64,000 nt of DNA from Dysidea avara (lineage: Eukaryota; Porifera; Demospongiae; Dictyoceratida; Dysideidae). The stretch spans positions 15,970,780 to 16,034,779 of the forward strand of contig NC_089280.1 in the NCBI RefSeq assembly GCF_963678975.1. Reading direction: 5' to 3'. The position numbers and the translations under genes are program-made. Positions within the stretch are counted from its first letter, which is position 1. Each line of letters starts with the position of its first letter. This document shows, one piece after another, positions 1 to 11,412 of this stretch. The notes below the pieces were generated by a model that worked only from the letters and a program-made list of their open reading frames with translations, was not told the DNA's origin and did no database searches.

Positions 1-94
1 GCAAACAAAATTATGCCAAGTTTTAATTTAATAGTCACAGGTAAGTTTATACATACCATACATTAGTGTTATTCCACATTGACAAGCAGCTACT

Positions 95-803
95 CATAGG
101 CGGATCTGAGGGGGGGCCAAGGGGTGCTGTGCCCCCCCTGGCCCTTCTCTGGCCCCCCTTGGACCTACAGTACCATATGTATACCAGAAACTAGAATCAT
201 GCATTCACACTGCATTTAGAAGTATAGAAAGCCAATTGGCAAATAGAAGACATCGCTTATAAATGTGCCTAACATTTATAGTTAAACTGTACACTGTAAA
301 GAAAGTGAGGCAAATAAATTTGAATTTTGTGCAAGGATCGAGATACTCTAATAGAGCAGTCACTACTCTAATAGAGCAGTCACTACTCTAATAGAATAGT
401 CGCAATTCTGATGTCATCAATTTACAAATTTTACAAATCGTAACAATGCTAGCTACTCCTTATTTTGATTTGGTATACACTTTACCATCAAACAGGTTAT
501 CTCAGATAGGCTAACCAATCTTTGTACGCATTGCAAATCATACACTTTTAAGCTAAGCATTATCAAAAATGCTCTGAAATTCAAACCTGGGAGGTCTGAT
601 TTTTAAAATTTTCTCCAACTACAGTTTTACAAACTGTATGTCCATCGTTCATCCAGCTATATGCTGAATAAGGTTATGCAAATGAATATAACTTGTGTTC
701 TAGAATTTCCCCATAGCTCATAGTAGAATAAACACTGTTGTGCACTAAAACTTCTTGCCCCCCCCTTGGCCCCCCCTGACAGTGTCTCCTAGATCCGCCT
801 ATG
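95..803. mobile_element. hAT-type MITE, complete, 709 bp
   Basis: The ends are inverted repeats beginning CATAGGCGGATCT. Both ends are flanked by a perfect 8-bp duplication, cagctact, at 87-94 and 804-811. An 8-bp duplication is the hAT signature. No transposase is encoded, so it is non-autonomous. The G- and C-rich termini (GGCGGATC, then a run of G) recur at several other elements in this window. Three tandem copies of the CTCTAATAGAG motif lie inside it. Confidence 0.88.
344..403. repeat. Three tandem 20-bp copies of the CTCTAATAGAG motif
   Basis: The unit TACTCTAATAGAGCAGTCAC is repeated three times; the third copy has two or three changes. The core CTCTAATAGAG is a palindrome around one base. 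The same unit is found singly or in pairs in many other MITEs of the window, in either orientation. Confidence 0.85.
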
Positions 804-1154
804 CAGCTACTTATGCTACATAATATCCCTTTAGTATCTTACATACACTGTAGGACATAACCATACAAAACATATTTCAAAATAGAAGTTTTAAGGCCAT
901 GTAAACTTAATTATTAGCTTCTCACCCCCACTCACATTGCCATTTTCCTTACCACATCAAGGATTTTGTGTACCATTAGTGGCTGAGTGCAGCTACCCAG
1001 TACCTTTTAAAGTTGGTAACTAGCTAGAGCAGTCTAAGAAACTGCATTATTCTGGGTTGTTTTAGCTAGTTAATTCAGCTATTTAGTTAATGAAAATAAA
1101 ATTCTACCTTTCTGCATTTATATCTTGAGTATTGAAGGATGAGAAACTAATGAT

Positions 1155-1712
1155 CAGTGTTGGGAGTAACCCATTACATATGTAACACGTTACACATGTA
1201 ACACGTTACATAAGTAACGCGTTACATAATAATTATTACTTTTGTGGTAATGAAGTAATATAACGAAATATGGTGTAAAAACAGGTATTATGACTCAAGT
1301 TACTTTACTTGCAAATGTAATGCACTATCTAAGTAATGAAGTTACTGTAACAAGTCTAATATTATGTAATATTATTACTTTAAATAATAAAGTTACTAAT
1401 CTCGTTAGTAATCCAATGAGTAACACCTAGCCACTACGAAGTAACGAAGCTTACTGAATGAAGCTTATTCACCAGCTTCTTACTTATAACCAAGGATTGC
1501 ACATTGTCCAACAACGCAATCATGTCATGTGATAAAGTGGTAGTTTCACACGTGACAGCTTAAGGCTGTGATACAAAATAATATAATATGTAATATTATT
1601 ATTATAGTTACTTTATTATATGAGTAATATGTATCTGTAACTAAATAGTTCAGTTGTAAATAATATGTAATATGTAACGAGTTACATTTAAAATGTAACT
1701 GTCCCAACACTG
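1155..1712. mobile_element. hAT-type MITE of the GTAACGCGTTAC family, copy 1
   Basis: The ends begin CAGTGTTGGGAGTAAC and close with CCCAACACTG. Flanking octamers ctaatgat and ctaatgct differ at one base, as expected of an aged 8-bp duplication. The body is made of many permuted GTAAC/GTTAC words around a core that mentions no gene. A second copy lies in opposite orientation at 32286-32808 and shares the central 150 bp. Confidence 0.85.
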
Positions 1713-1851
1713 CTAATGCTTAAGTTAATGAGCAATGTTTTACGCTAAAAACTAATGTGTGATTCTTTACCATAAGCAAACTATAGAACAGTAACCACAA
1801 TCTCATTAACAAGGAAGCACCAAGGAGTGTGTCTTCCAATACTAAGAGGAT

Positions 1852-2066
<215 letters not shown>

Positions 2067-2364
2067 AATGGTGCATGATTTCTATTTGGAACAATAGCAG
2101 CTACCTATTTGTATTACAAAAAAAGAGAAAAAGTAGTAAGTACAGATATGTTTAGTACGCCTTGCATAGAGTGTTGTCCTGAATAGTAGAAGTAGCTACA
2201 TGGTTATACACCACAGCATTTATTACTTTTAATTAGTTCAAAAAATCAATGTGGTGATGCTTGAGATGCTCAATCATAACATTTAAGCTCATAATTTTTT
2301 ATGGATTGTGGTGCTGCTCTAGTGTGGCTACTATTGAAGATGCAGTATTTAACCAAGTATAAAT

Positions 2365-2640
2365 ATGGTAATTCAGTTGCTTGTAGGCACATTTAGTGAT
2401 ACAGTCTATACAGTGCAAACATTACGATACATGCAAGTGTATATGGTTGCAGTGACAAATGAACATTCTTATAAGCAGCTTGGTGGAGTTGATCTACATA
2501 TTGTCATGGTACAAGTTGCTGTTGTATTACATCAAAAGTTTCTTAGAGCATATTTTTTCAAACTTTTACTGGTATTGGCAATATAGTGGCTATTTGCTTG
2601 TTAATGATTGGACCACACTATTTTACTGATAATAAACATG
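2365..2640 (+). pseudogene. piggyBac-type transposase C-terminal relic
   Basis: The translated stretch at about 2455-2586 reads like the C-terminal part of piggyBac transposases: a Tyr-Lys-x-Leu-Gly-Gly-Val-Asp box, then a spacing that ends in Phe-Phe-x-Leu-Leu-x-x-Ala-Ile. In the intact family this is the 'N/YxxMGGVDxxDQ ... FFHLLDxAI' segment. A frame change after 2586 would continue into an Asn-Asp-Trp-Thr-Thr stretch. No N-terminal or catalytic part is visible, and no TTAA-flanked ends were found. It is a short decayed fragment. The identification rests on motif memory only. Confidence 0.45.
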
Positions 2641-2819
2641 TCCAAGTATGCAACAAGTGATGCTGTGCATCAGCTTATACTGCTGGTTATTAGCACATAA
2701 TCATACAGTTATTGTACTGTACAGTAGGGACCACAAAGGAGTAGGCGTGGCCCATGAAAAAACATCGCTCAAAAGCCAGCCTCATCTTTTCCAGATGACG
2801 ATGAGGCAGTGTTAGTTAG

Positions 2820-3700
2820 GCAAAACTAAGCCCAAACAAGCCTTCAGGTCGATGCTTTCAACAAGTTGCTAATTTTTTAAAACTTTATTGAACAGAATTT
2901 TCTACTGACTGACTGACTGACTGACTGAGTAACTGATTGACTGACTGAGTAACTGACTGGCTGATGCCTTCAGGCAAGCGTAACTTGACAATGGCTAAGG
3001 CTATGGGCTTGATTTTTTCAGTGTTTGACATCGCTTTGACTAGAGAGGTGCCTTTTGGCATACCGCAGTACACACAATGCATTCTTCATGGACTTACCAT
3101 TATCCTCCTTTGTGTCCCATTCATCTTTGCTGACAACGAAAGTGTCGATTTGGCAGTAGCATGTGAAGGCTTCCGAAATCGTCTGTATATTTCATAGTGG
3201 CTACATTGCAGAAGTGCTTTTCAAACAGTTCTTGATTCATACTGCTGTGTAATGGGTTGAACATAGTCAACAACGAAACGTTATGGATGCTTCAGTGTCA
3301 AACTGGTAAAGCAGATAAAAACAAAAAACAACACTTTTCAGATGATAATTGTGGGGTGCGCAGCATTTCTTTTGATGTGGTATACGTGGATTGCAGAAGT
3401 GATTTTCGAACAGGTCTTGATTCGTAACGTTGTGTAATGGGTTGAACATAGCTGACAACGAAGCATAATGATACTTCACTTTTCAGACAATAATTGATAT
3501 AGCTGAGGCGCATAGTGCCATTTCTTTCTGCAGTCATAATAATTATTTCCAAAAAAGTCAACAAACAAGTACACAAAAAATTTGGATTTTAACTAGAATA
3601 GGAACCATAGCACATCAATAAAAAGTACTGAAACAAGCTGGAGTAGTGCATGATATTAAATCACAGTAAAACAATAAGAAGTGAGCACAGTAGAGACTGT
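2820..3700. repeat. Interspersed repeat family X, longest copy
   Basis: The stretch begins with a GACT-rich minisatellite (about 2904-2965). An AT-balanced core follows, then two head-to-tail units of about 185 bp (starting near 3209 and 3394), each with the words TGTAATGGGTTGAACATAG and CTTTTCAGA. It ends with a block containing ACCATAGCACATCAAT. Parts of the same order of blocks recur at 17520-17770, 49740-50060 and 62570-62960. No inverted termini, target duplication or conserved protein were found, so the class is unknown. The open frames in it are short and not shared between copies. Confidence 0.65.
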
Positions 3701-4011
3701 CTAACTCTCAGTATGGCCTGTACAAACACCCTGTGTAAAGTTCACCTTTCATCAAATCAACACCTTTACTGGGGGATAGAAAACTGTTGATTGGTGTTGA
3801 TTAGTGTTGATGAAGGTAAAGCCTTTGTTCTGAAATAAGGCTGAGCTGTTACTTTATGCAGGGTGTTTGGTGAATACATTCAAGTTAGACACTCTCCACC
3901 TTACAAATATTATGAACTCTTAGTATTATGCAAAAATGATTATATGGTCATCCACATATTATAATGATCATCAATTCACTCTTTATTAAAACACATATAA
4001 TATCACCACAG
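3701..4011. other. Intron or upstream region, no gene seen
   Basis: AT-rich sequence precedes the first death-domain exon. It holds an imperfect inverted pair around CAAACACCCTGTGTAAAG (3725) and TTATGCAGGGTGTTTGGTG (3854), possibly a small hairpin repeat. A 5' exon of the death-domain gene may lie here or before the window but could not be identified. Confidence 0.4.
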
Positions 4012-4281
4012 AAGATGACAGGCCTTCACTGGTAGACATTTACCGGGTTATAGTCCCACAATATGCAGACCAGTGGAGGAGTCTTGGTGCAGCACTTGGA
4101 GTTGAGGAATGCCAGTTGGAGATGATTTCACAAGATAATGCTCACAACCCTACAACCTGCTGTAGAGCAATGTTTTCAAAATGGCTAACATTGAAACGAT
4201 CAGCAACTTGGGGTAAACTGGATGATGCTATTAGCCTCATAAAAACTGGTGTGGTTTCCACTAATAATGTCCAAGAAGAAG
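4012..4281 (+). CDS. Death-domain gene, exon with death domain 1
   Basis: This 270-bp exon has an acceptor ending CACAG and a donor GTAGGT, and is phase 1 at both ends. The protein (about 90 residues) has the death-fold pattern: a Trp-Arg-x-Leu-Gly helix 2, Gln-Leu-Glu-Met-Ile in helix 3, a conserved Asp-Asn-Ala-His, then Met-Phe-x-Lys-Trp-Leu and a Trp-Gly-x-Leu-x-Asp-Ala-Ile helix 5. Death domains are protein-protein adaptor modules in apoptosis and innate immune signalling. The exon is a clear paralogue of the one at 5835-6101. Symmetric phase 1 lets such exons be duplicated without breaking the frame. Whether all the death-domain exons form one transcript is inferred from strand, order and phase; the 5' end of the gene is not seen. 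Confidence 0.8.
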
Positions 4282-4652
4282 GTAGGTTGAGGCATGAAAT
4301 GTTGAATACATCATTATAGCTATATGTTAAAACTTTCCTACACTATTGTCTGAGCCAATTCTGTACAATTTCAAGACTTTCCCACATTTTCATGGGCTCA
4401 TACAAATTGAGCTCATGGACTTGGGTAAAACTATGAATGGATAGTACATAAATGTAATTATTAACTTGTGGATTTCAAATTATGTTGGGTATTTGTTGAG
4501 CCTTTGTTTAAGCCTAACCATTTTTCCATGTGATTTTCATCTAAGAATATCAAACTTCAGTTTCTGCATTTCCTACCTTTTAATGTTATGTAATTTGCCA
4601 TTTACAAAGTTTAAAACTGTTTAAAATATTTATAATCATGTATGTGTTACAG

Positions 4653-4697
4653 TTTCAATGCCTAACACCCTCACTATAATACCAGATGGGAAGTCAA
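4653..4697 (+). CDS. Death-domain gene, likely 45-bp linker exon
   Basis: The segment starts after TGTGTTACAG and ends before GTGAGT. It keeps phase 1 at both ends and is open in that frame (reading about Val-Ser-Met-Pro-Asn-Thr-Leu-Thr-Ile-Ile-Pro-Asp-Gly-Lys-Ser). It would be a short linker after the first death domain. A comparable but weaker candidate lies at about 5669-5716. Support is splice signals and phase only; there is no domain. Confidence 0.5.
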
Positions 4698-4739
4698 GTG
4701 AGTTCATATTATATGTTGCTAGTGTGTTTACAAACTATG

Positions 4740-5380
4740 TTATGATATTAAAATGATAAAATCTACTAAGCTGAAATGCTGTCCATCTGACTTACATGCT
4801 GCTTATTCATCAAACTTGGCACAGATCGACACAATAAGTGCTAAAATGAAGCACTTATCACTCCGCTACTTAAAGATTTTTGTTCTGAGCTGATGTGTGC
4901 TTCCTTTCATCTTCTACAGTAAGTCAAAAGCCTTGGTGTAGAGAAAGCTTGGCTACATTCCTTTGAAAACCACAGAACAAACTGTTTAAGTGGTGCAGGA
5001 GGTCATGGGTTCAAATCCAGACTGCTGCATTTTTATTCTTTCTAAATCATACCTTTATTGTACACACCTTTTAGGACTCAACTTTTAGCTCACAGTATCA
5101 TGGCATCCAAAACAAGTATTGACGCACTGAAATTAATTTCTTGTCATCTGGCAACTCGAATATTGGGTCAGCAAATCACGTGTTTTTGTTTGTTCTTTGC
5201 AATGCATTGAAGGCACTGGTGTAAGAAGACCCTCTGAAAAGTTGAGCTACATTCCTGTCAAAACCACAGACAAACAACTGTAGTGTTTTGCGCTCCTCCC
5301 AAGTTATTATAACCAATGTGGTTTCAATTCCTGCCTAGGTCATAACTTCTTTGCACTTTTGATGTACTGTTTTCTTTTCT
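4740..5380 (+). repeat. Diverged direct duplication with tRNA-like boxes, in intron
   Basis: Two similar stretches (about 4915-5040 and 5205-5345) share the words GGCTACATTCCT / GAGCTACATTCCT, then AAAACCACAGA, then a B-box-like sequence (GGGTTCAAATCC at about 5008 and GGTTTCAATTCC at about 5321). This suggests two related tRNA-derived SINE-like insertions in the intron. An A box is not clear in either, so the assignment is tentative. Confidence 0.4.
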
Positions 5381-5834
5381 GTGCACGCATTCATTTGTTC
5401 CATGCAATTTTTTTATCTACAAATGTTTATGCTAGACTGCCTTGGACTATTTTGTGACTAAGGCAGGTGAATTGCCAATGTATTTGTCAATCTGAAAAAT
5501 CCACACAGTTCAGCAAATTTGGTCCTTTGAATTTTTTAAGTTCACTAAGGCACATTATCCAGCTATAAGCAAGAGTAAATTATTTACTCTTGCTATATGC
5601 AGGCAGCATGTTTATTGTTGTTTTTTTACTCATTATAAACCAAAGCTGGCTGATGGTTGTCAAGATGTTCTAAATCACCAAGCCAAAACTCATCCAATAC
5701 TGGAAAGATTTAAAGGTGTTTTGTATTTGCTTGCAATGGTCCTCACAACTTTTTACATTGTGTGTGTGTTGATGATATGTACAGTATTCACAGACTGTTT
5801 GCGTTTAGCCAAATAATGTTTACTAACATTATAG

Positions 5835-6101
5835 GAGATAATAGACCATTTCTGGCAGATCTCTACAAACATGTACCCCCATCATATGCCCTTCACTGGA
5901 AGGCTCTTGGTGTATCATTAGGATTTGAGAATTATCAGTTAGAGATGATATCCACTGATAATGCCCACAATTCTGATAGGACACTGACCTGTTTCAGAAG
6001 TATGTTATTCCAGTGGTTGTGTCACGGCAAGGCGAGTTGGGGTCAGATGGAAGATGCCATCAACCACATCAGATCTGGTGAATTGTCCTCTGGCAATATA
6101 A
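5835..6101 (+). CDS. Death-domain gene, exon with death domain 2
   Basis: This 267-bp exon (89 codons) is phase 1 at both ends, after the acceptor ACATTATAG and before a donor GTGTGT. The protein matches death domain 1 over its length: Arg-Pro-x-Leu near the start, Trp-Lys-x-Leu-Gly, Gln-Leu-Glu-Met-Ile-Ser, Asp-Asn-Ala-His-Asn, Phe-Gln-Trp-Leu, Trp-Gly-Gln-Met-Glu-Asp-Ala-Ile. Domains 1 and 2 therefore arose by exon duplication. An upstream in-frame Met at 5762 lies before the acceptor and is probably intronic. The donor is weaker than the others, so the exact 3' edge is less sure. Confidence 0.78.
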
Positions 6102-6199
6102 GTGTGTTAGATATATATGTATGTATACAAGCATAAATTTTCATTTCTAGATTTTTCTAGCAACCCTTTTGTGTTTGCTACAATAGAATTAAGGAATTA

Positions 6200-6395
6200 A
6201 AACTGGTAACTGCTCTATTACAGTATATCTATCTGTGCATGTTTGCAAGCTGAACACACAGAGCCAAGCTACTTTATAAACAGTATCATTTCTAGATAAG
6301 CATGTAAATCAAAGATGTCACTGGCAATTAAAAGTGTGTGCTCTATTACATCCAAGTGACTGCTCTATTAGAGTATCTCAATTGTTTGGTATTTT
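6200..6395. repeat. CTCTATTAGAG motif pair next to LINE 3' end
   Basis: Three matches to the motif lie here (about 6209, 6341 and 6359-6380), the last reading GACTGCTCTATTAGAGTATC. They probably mark an older MITE whose ends are no longer clear. The LINE copy 1 tail begins directly after it. Confidence 0.5.
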
Positions 6396-6503
6396 ACTTA
6401 TTATATTAGTTACTGTGCAGAAATCAAAAAGATTGTTGTGCACAGGTGTGATCATAATGCATGTTCAAGTTGGTACAAAACTCATCTAAGGTAGGGGAGT
6501 GAA

Positions 6504-8132
6504 TTACAAGGGGGGGAGTGTGTTCCAGAGTCTGATTGTAGAATGGAAAAAGGAAAATTTATAAGAGTCAATCATAGTGACAAGCTGTTTATAATATCCT
6601 TCCCTTGATGGACGATGATTAGGTATTAGATCATTTGTAGGTATACTTAGATTGCCATTAATTATCTTATACATTGTAGTTATCTTAGATTTGTTTCTTC
6701 TTTCTTTGAGGGTAGGTAAATTTAATGATGACATCATTCTTGTTACACTACTAAATCTAGAAAAATTATTGTAGCAAAATCTAGCTGCTCTCCTTTGGAT
6801 GGATTCAAGTTGATTTATGTTGGTGTGGGTGTGGGGTGCCCAGACAGAGGATGCATATTCAACAATGGGGCGGACCATCATCTTGTAACAATTTTTCTTA
6901 ACAGAAACAGGGCATTGGTGAAGATTACGACGCAAAAATCTGGTTTGCTTTGCTAGTGACTCTTTGAATGTGTTCATTCCATGATAGTTTCTGGTCAATG
7001 GTGACCCCAAGATATTTTGTGTGAGGAACCTCAGAGATGATAGACTTCTCCAGATGATAGCTATAAATGATGGGATTTCTTTTATTGGTAATTCTCAAGT
7101 GTTCACATTTCGTAATGTTAAATTCCATCAGCCAAGTATGAGCCCATTCAGTAAGTTTGTCAAGGTCCTGTTGTAGGGTTATACAATCAGATTCGGAATG
7201 TATGTAGGAGTACAGTAGGACATCATCTGCATACAATTTAACTTTATTATTGACACAAGCAGGGAGATCATTTATATACAATAAAAACAGAAGTGGCGCG
7301 AGTACAGTACCTTGGGGTACACCAGAGAGAACTTGTTTAGAGTAGCTGTTTTTCCCTTCTAGCACTACATACTGGGATCTGCAAGTTAAAAAGGACTTAA
7401 TCCACAATAGGATAGATCCATCAATCCCATAGTGTTGGAGCTTGAGGTAGGGTCGGGAATGTGGAACCTTATCAAACACGGCCTTACTAAAGTCAAGTAG
7501 AAGTACATCACATTGGCCCTTTGATTCAAACACTTGGCAAAGTCTTTTACCGTGGAAATTAATTGTGTTTCACAACTCCTTTTGTGACGGAAACCATGTT
7601 GTTCATCGCATAGAATGTTAAAGGATGTTAAATGATTAGATACACTTGAATATACTATATGCTCTAATATTTTGCAGCAGATACTCGTAAGGGACACAGG
7701 TCTATAGTTGCATGGGTCTGATTTATTACCTTTCTTATAAATAGGAACTACCTTCGCAGTTTTCCAGATACTTGGTAGTGTACCTTGATCTAAAGAAGCC
7801 TGGAAGATCAATGATAAGGCTGGGGAGATTTCATATGCCACTTCTTTAAGAAAACGAACAGGAAGGTTGTCAGGCCCGGGTGCCTTATGTTGTTGGATGT
7901 TTGATAGTAGATGGTATATGCCATCCACATGTATCTGAATTGGTGGTATACTAGGTGTTGGATCAGTACTTAGTGTAGGAAGGTGAGTGACATCTTCATT
8001 GGTGAAAACAGATGAGAAATAATCTGCTAAGAGGTTTGCTTTGTCTGTAGCATCCACAAATGTTTCACCCTGATGTTTGAGGGTGCCCACTCCAACAGAA
8101 TCTTGCCTTTTATTCTTAATGAAAGACCACAA
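6504..8132 (-). pseudogene. LINE copy 1 ORF2, reverse transcriptase part
   Basis: Overlapping frames (7386-8132, 6925-7533, 6504-7010) together cover a reverse transcriptase and its C-terminal domain. Visible motifs are Tyr-Arg-Pro-Val-Ser-Leu-Thr, Leu-Asp-Phe-Ser-Lys-Ala, Gly-Val-Pro-Gln-Gly-Thr-Val-Leu-Ala-Pro-Leu and the catalytic Tyr-Ala-Asp-Asp. The C-terminal part has the Pro-Ile-Val-Glu-Tyr-Ala-Ser-x-Val-Trp-x-Pro motif and ends with the usual Arg-Leu-Trp-Asn-x-Leu-Pro. Frame breaks near 7510 and near 6990 interrupt it. Confidence 0.85.
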
Positions 8133-8239
8133 ACGTTTAGTAATTGTGTTCTTGTTAGGATCAACAAGATTGGATACATATCTTTAAAAGCTGTACAACA
8201 TTCGCGCTGGGACTGTCTTTTGAGATCGTAATACTTAGA

Positions 8240-9211
8240 CTAGTCTGTTGGTAGGTTAGAACGTCTAGCTTGATTGTATGCACGCTGCTTTCTGCGGGTC
8301 AGCCTCTTAATATAGTTATTGATCCAAGGGTACTTACATTTGGAAGAAATTAGTTTGATTGGGACTGAATCCATACAGGTATTACAAATGGACAGAAATT
8401 CATTCCATAAAACATCAACAGGAGTCGAAGTTGAATAGTTATTGAGAAAGTCCTCACAGAGTGTTTGAATGTTACTTCGGATAATGTTAAAGTCAGCTTG
8501 GGCCCACAGATAGATTATTCTTTTAGATGGAGAGGAGAGGTTTGCTACAACGGATGAGACAACAAGAACTGCTTCATGATCACTGATACCATCTACGGTG
8601 TCACATGTCTCAACTAAAGAAGGTCTGTTGGTTCTGAAAACGTCTAATATGTTTGGACCTCTAGTGGGTGTGTTGACCATTTGACTAAGTGCATTGTCAT
8701 TAAGGAAATCAAGGAAGGAGTTGTTTAGAGTGACAGGATAAGAGTGACTGGTGGTGCAATTATTTACCCAGTTTATATCAGGAAGGTTAGTGTCTCCTGC
8801 AATCCATAAAGCAGAATTGGGGAATTTCATATGAATAGCTGTAAGTTGTCGACAGAGTTCTGCTAGGTAAGATTCATCACTAGAAGGTGGTCTGTAAACT
8901 GAGCAAGCAATAAGTGATGATTGATCTGCTAGTTGAATATGACAAGCCACTAACTCACAAGACAAGGCAGTGAGATGAATATCATGAGTAGTAAAGGTAT
9001 CACGACAGGCAACAAAAACATCACCATAGCCGTTGGCTCGGTCTTGACGATAAACAACATAACCACTTGGAAAGCCTTTACTGTTCTTTATACTAGATTT
9101 GAGCCATGATTCTGTACCAAAATTAACATCAGGAGAGTGAGTATTAATTATATTCTGAAAGGATTCTTTCTTGGAAACCAAATATTGACAATTTAGTACC
9201 AGAGCAGTCAA
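8240..9211 (-). pseudogene. LINE copy 1 ORF2, APE-type endonuclease part
   Basis: A 323-residue frame with the exonuclease-endonuclease-phosphatase fold of LINEs: Leu-Asn-Cys-Gln near the start, Thr-Glu-Ser-Trp-Leu (catalytic Glu), Ser-Val-Tyr-Arg-Pro-Pro, Ala-Gly-Asp-Thr-Asn (catalytic Asp-x-Asn) and Ser-Asp-His-Glu-Ala (catalytic Asp-His). It nicks target DNA to prime reverse transcription. The frame stops at 8240, where copy 2 reads on into the reverse transcriptase, so copy 1 is broken here. Confidence 0.88.
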
Positions 9212-9457
9212 AAGGTGGGATACATCACAGTCAGTAGAAGTAAAATCAATTGGGGAAGGGGGTATAGGATTATCAGTGCGGGAGGGGTTTAAGTGTTCCT
9301 CCGCACTACTTTCCCATTTTTTATCATATAAACATTTTCTGACTTATTCATGTCAGCCAGTTGTTGCTTCAGTGCTTTGTGTTTCTTTTGTTCAAGTGGG
9401 GTAAGATCTGGTGTTATAAACAAGGAACGGATATTTGGTGGATTTGTGGTAGATCTG

Positions 9458-10305
9458 CAGGGGCGGATCTAGGATTTATAAAGGGGGGGGGAGCTAACTC
9501 AAAGTACTAATCTCTTGGGTAGAGGTGTGCTTTACACACCTCCCAGTATGCGAAGCATGCTGGAACTAGGGGGGTCTGGGGGCATGCCCCCCTAGGAAAT
9601 TTTTGAAAAATAGATGCTAAAATACTGTAATTTGGAGACATTTCCACATAAAATTCATATTTCTGCCTGTAGATATTTATACACTGCTTATAGTTATGGC
9701 TCTCTAAAGTATTTTGTTAATGGAAAAGTTTGGGTAGGTACTGACAACCAAGCACATGATGCACCCTCTCACAATTGCACAACAATAGGTGCACGTTAGA
9801 ATAATAATGTTGAAGAGGTGGAAAATTTTGAAATTTGAATGATACGAGATTGAACCTGAGAGCATTTTCAATGGAAATTGTGTACCTGAATTAAGTATTG
9901 CCATACATATTAACTACACAAGTGGATGAATCAAGCCTTGTAAACAGACCAATGCACTTCATTGTATGTATAGGTGCAGGCAGATTTGGAAAAATTCCAT
10001 AACAGAATTAACTATATGCTTCCAGTGATTGTTCTATTAGAGTAGTTAGGTGACTGCTCTATTAGAGTATCTCAATCTTGTACAACTTCAATGTTGATCC
10101 AGGTCCTTGTTGCATAACCTTTAGCATAAATTAATGCCTTGGAAAGATGTTTATAAGGTTGTTTTATGAGTATTTGTATTATTAGTAATCATATAATTAT
10201 GCTAAGACAAACTTTCATTATAATCCTCAGCATATTGATCAAGTAAAGTCTAAAAGTGAAGGGGGAGCTTCAGCCCCCAAAGCCCCTCCCCTGGATCCGC
10301 CCCTG
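9458..10305. mobile_element. GGCGGATC-end MITE inserted in LINE copy 1
   Basis: The element starts CAGGGGCGGATCTAGG and ends CTGGATCCGCCCCTG (848 bp). Comparison with LINE copy 2, which has the uninterrupted sequence near 54777, shows exactly what was inserted and that only atctg (9453-9457 and 10306-10310) was duplicated. A 5-bp duplication differs from the 8 bp at related elements. It carries two CTCTATTAGAG motifs at 10026-10076. The small frames inside (9614-9799, 9704-9904) are not conserved. Confidence 0.9.
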
Positions 10306-10606
10306 ATCTGAGTTTGGTTTTGTTCTTTAGGACAGAAGCTCTTTCTTGAGTGGAACTGAGAGACACTTTCAAACGTCTTGGCTTATCAGATCTTTTCCCT
10401 AGTCAGAAAGCATTGGTGATTGATACAGATAGACCTAGGTAGGTTTTTGAAGTGCTGACAAACACTTTTTAATGTCATCCTGTTTTCTAGCAGTACCATC
10501 TGTGGCATTAGACTCTTCAAGGTTATGTATGATGATGTTTGTCTGACGCTTCTCCTTTTCTTTTTGTTCTACAACTAGGGAGGCTTCAATCTGAGCAACA
10601 GAATCC

Positions 10607-11040
10607 TCAGAGACTTGTAGAGGTGTTGGGGAAACTGAGTTGTTGGCAGGTGAGGAGTTGCTTGCTATTGCAGTTGTAATTTAATTCTTTGTGGTATCTA
10701 CCAAGCTGTGATTCAATATTTTTAATTACCTCAGAAAGTTTCTTCTCAGTGGATTGGACCTCTGAGAGCTTGGTTTCAACAGACTCTAGCCTTGAATCAA
10801 CACATATCTGTTCTTCATAAAATTGAAGGGCCATAGGCACCTTCTCAAGGCAGGTTGAACAAAAGAACACAATGTTACCCACAACATTATTCAACATACT
10901 ACTAAGATCAGAACTTATCTTGGCACAAGCACTGTGCTGATGACTCTCACACCAGCAGCATTCAAACACATCGTCAGTAGCCTTTTCTGAGCATACAATA
11001 CAGTTCTCTGGGTTATTCTTCGATGGTGATTCAGTTCTAG
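10607..11040 (-). pseudogene. LINE copy 1 ORF1, PHD finger and coiled coil
   Basis: Reading on the minus strand from about 11020, the frame shows a C4HC3 PHD-type zinc finger: Cys-Ile-Val-Cys, then Cys-Cys-Trp-Cys, His-x-x-x-Cys, and Cys-x-x-Cys. A heptad-rich segment follows (Glu-Thr-Lys-Leu-Ser-Glu-Val repeats at about 10690-10800). PHD fingers occur in ORF1 proteins of some CR1-group LINEs and are thought to act in RNP formation or chromatin binding. The downstream part (10310-10600) continues the same ORF in other frames, and its C-terminal half can be read in copy 2 at 54626-54943. The start codon is not certain. Confidence 0.75.
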
Positions 11041-11412
11041 GTCACTTGATTCTGTTCGCAAACATGGATCCCCCAATTGATGCCTAGGGTAGAGCTGAAA
11101 AACAACACACAAAGCAACAGAAAGACACAAATACTGCTGGCCTTTTAGGGTACTGTTAAAGTTGACATGGTACCACGTTGTTTAGGAGGTTTGGTAGAGA
11201 GGGATGTTTGACGACTGGCGAAGATGAGCTTCGTAATTTTCACGATTTAGTGGTATGTCACTTGTAAACAAATGGCTCTGAAACACATATGGAGCCAATT
11301 AAAAACCAAATATCTGCTTTGCAAATGATGATCTGTCGGATTAATGGTGGTATTAATTGTAGATGTGACCCATGCCATTATGCCAGTAATGCATGATACA
11401 TCATGTGCTAAC

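Larger units (their letters stand above)
6398..11240 (-). mobile_element. CR1/L2-group LINE, copy 1, near full length, antisense in intron
   Basis: This non-LTR retrotransposon runs on the minus strand. It has an ORF1 with a PHD-type zinc finger and coiled coil, then an ORF2 with endonuclease and reverse transcriptase, and a short 3' end with a TAATA-rich tail near 6400. It lies in the long intron between death-domain exons 2 and 3, antisense to that gene. An 848-bp MITE (9458-10305) interrupts it near the ORF1 3' end. The coding frames are broken at several places, so it is not autonomous. A second copy (54620-57870) is almost the same in protein sequence, so both are fairly young. The exact 5' end is uncertain; similarity to other copies cannot be used beyond about 10470. 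Confidence 0.85.

Noticed and set aside
344-403. CRISPR-like array
   Set aside because: Three head-to-tail 20-bp units without spacers, inside a MITE of an animal genome.
5669-5716. Possible short phase-1 exon before death domain 2
   Set aside because: No pyrimidine tract before the acceptor and a weak donor; not enough to list as an exon.
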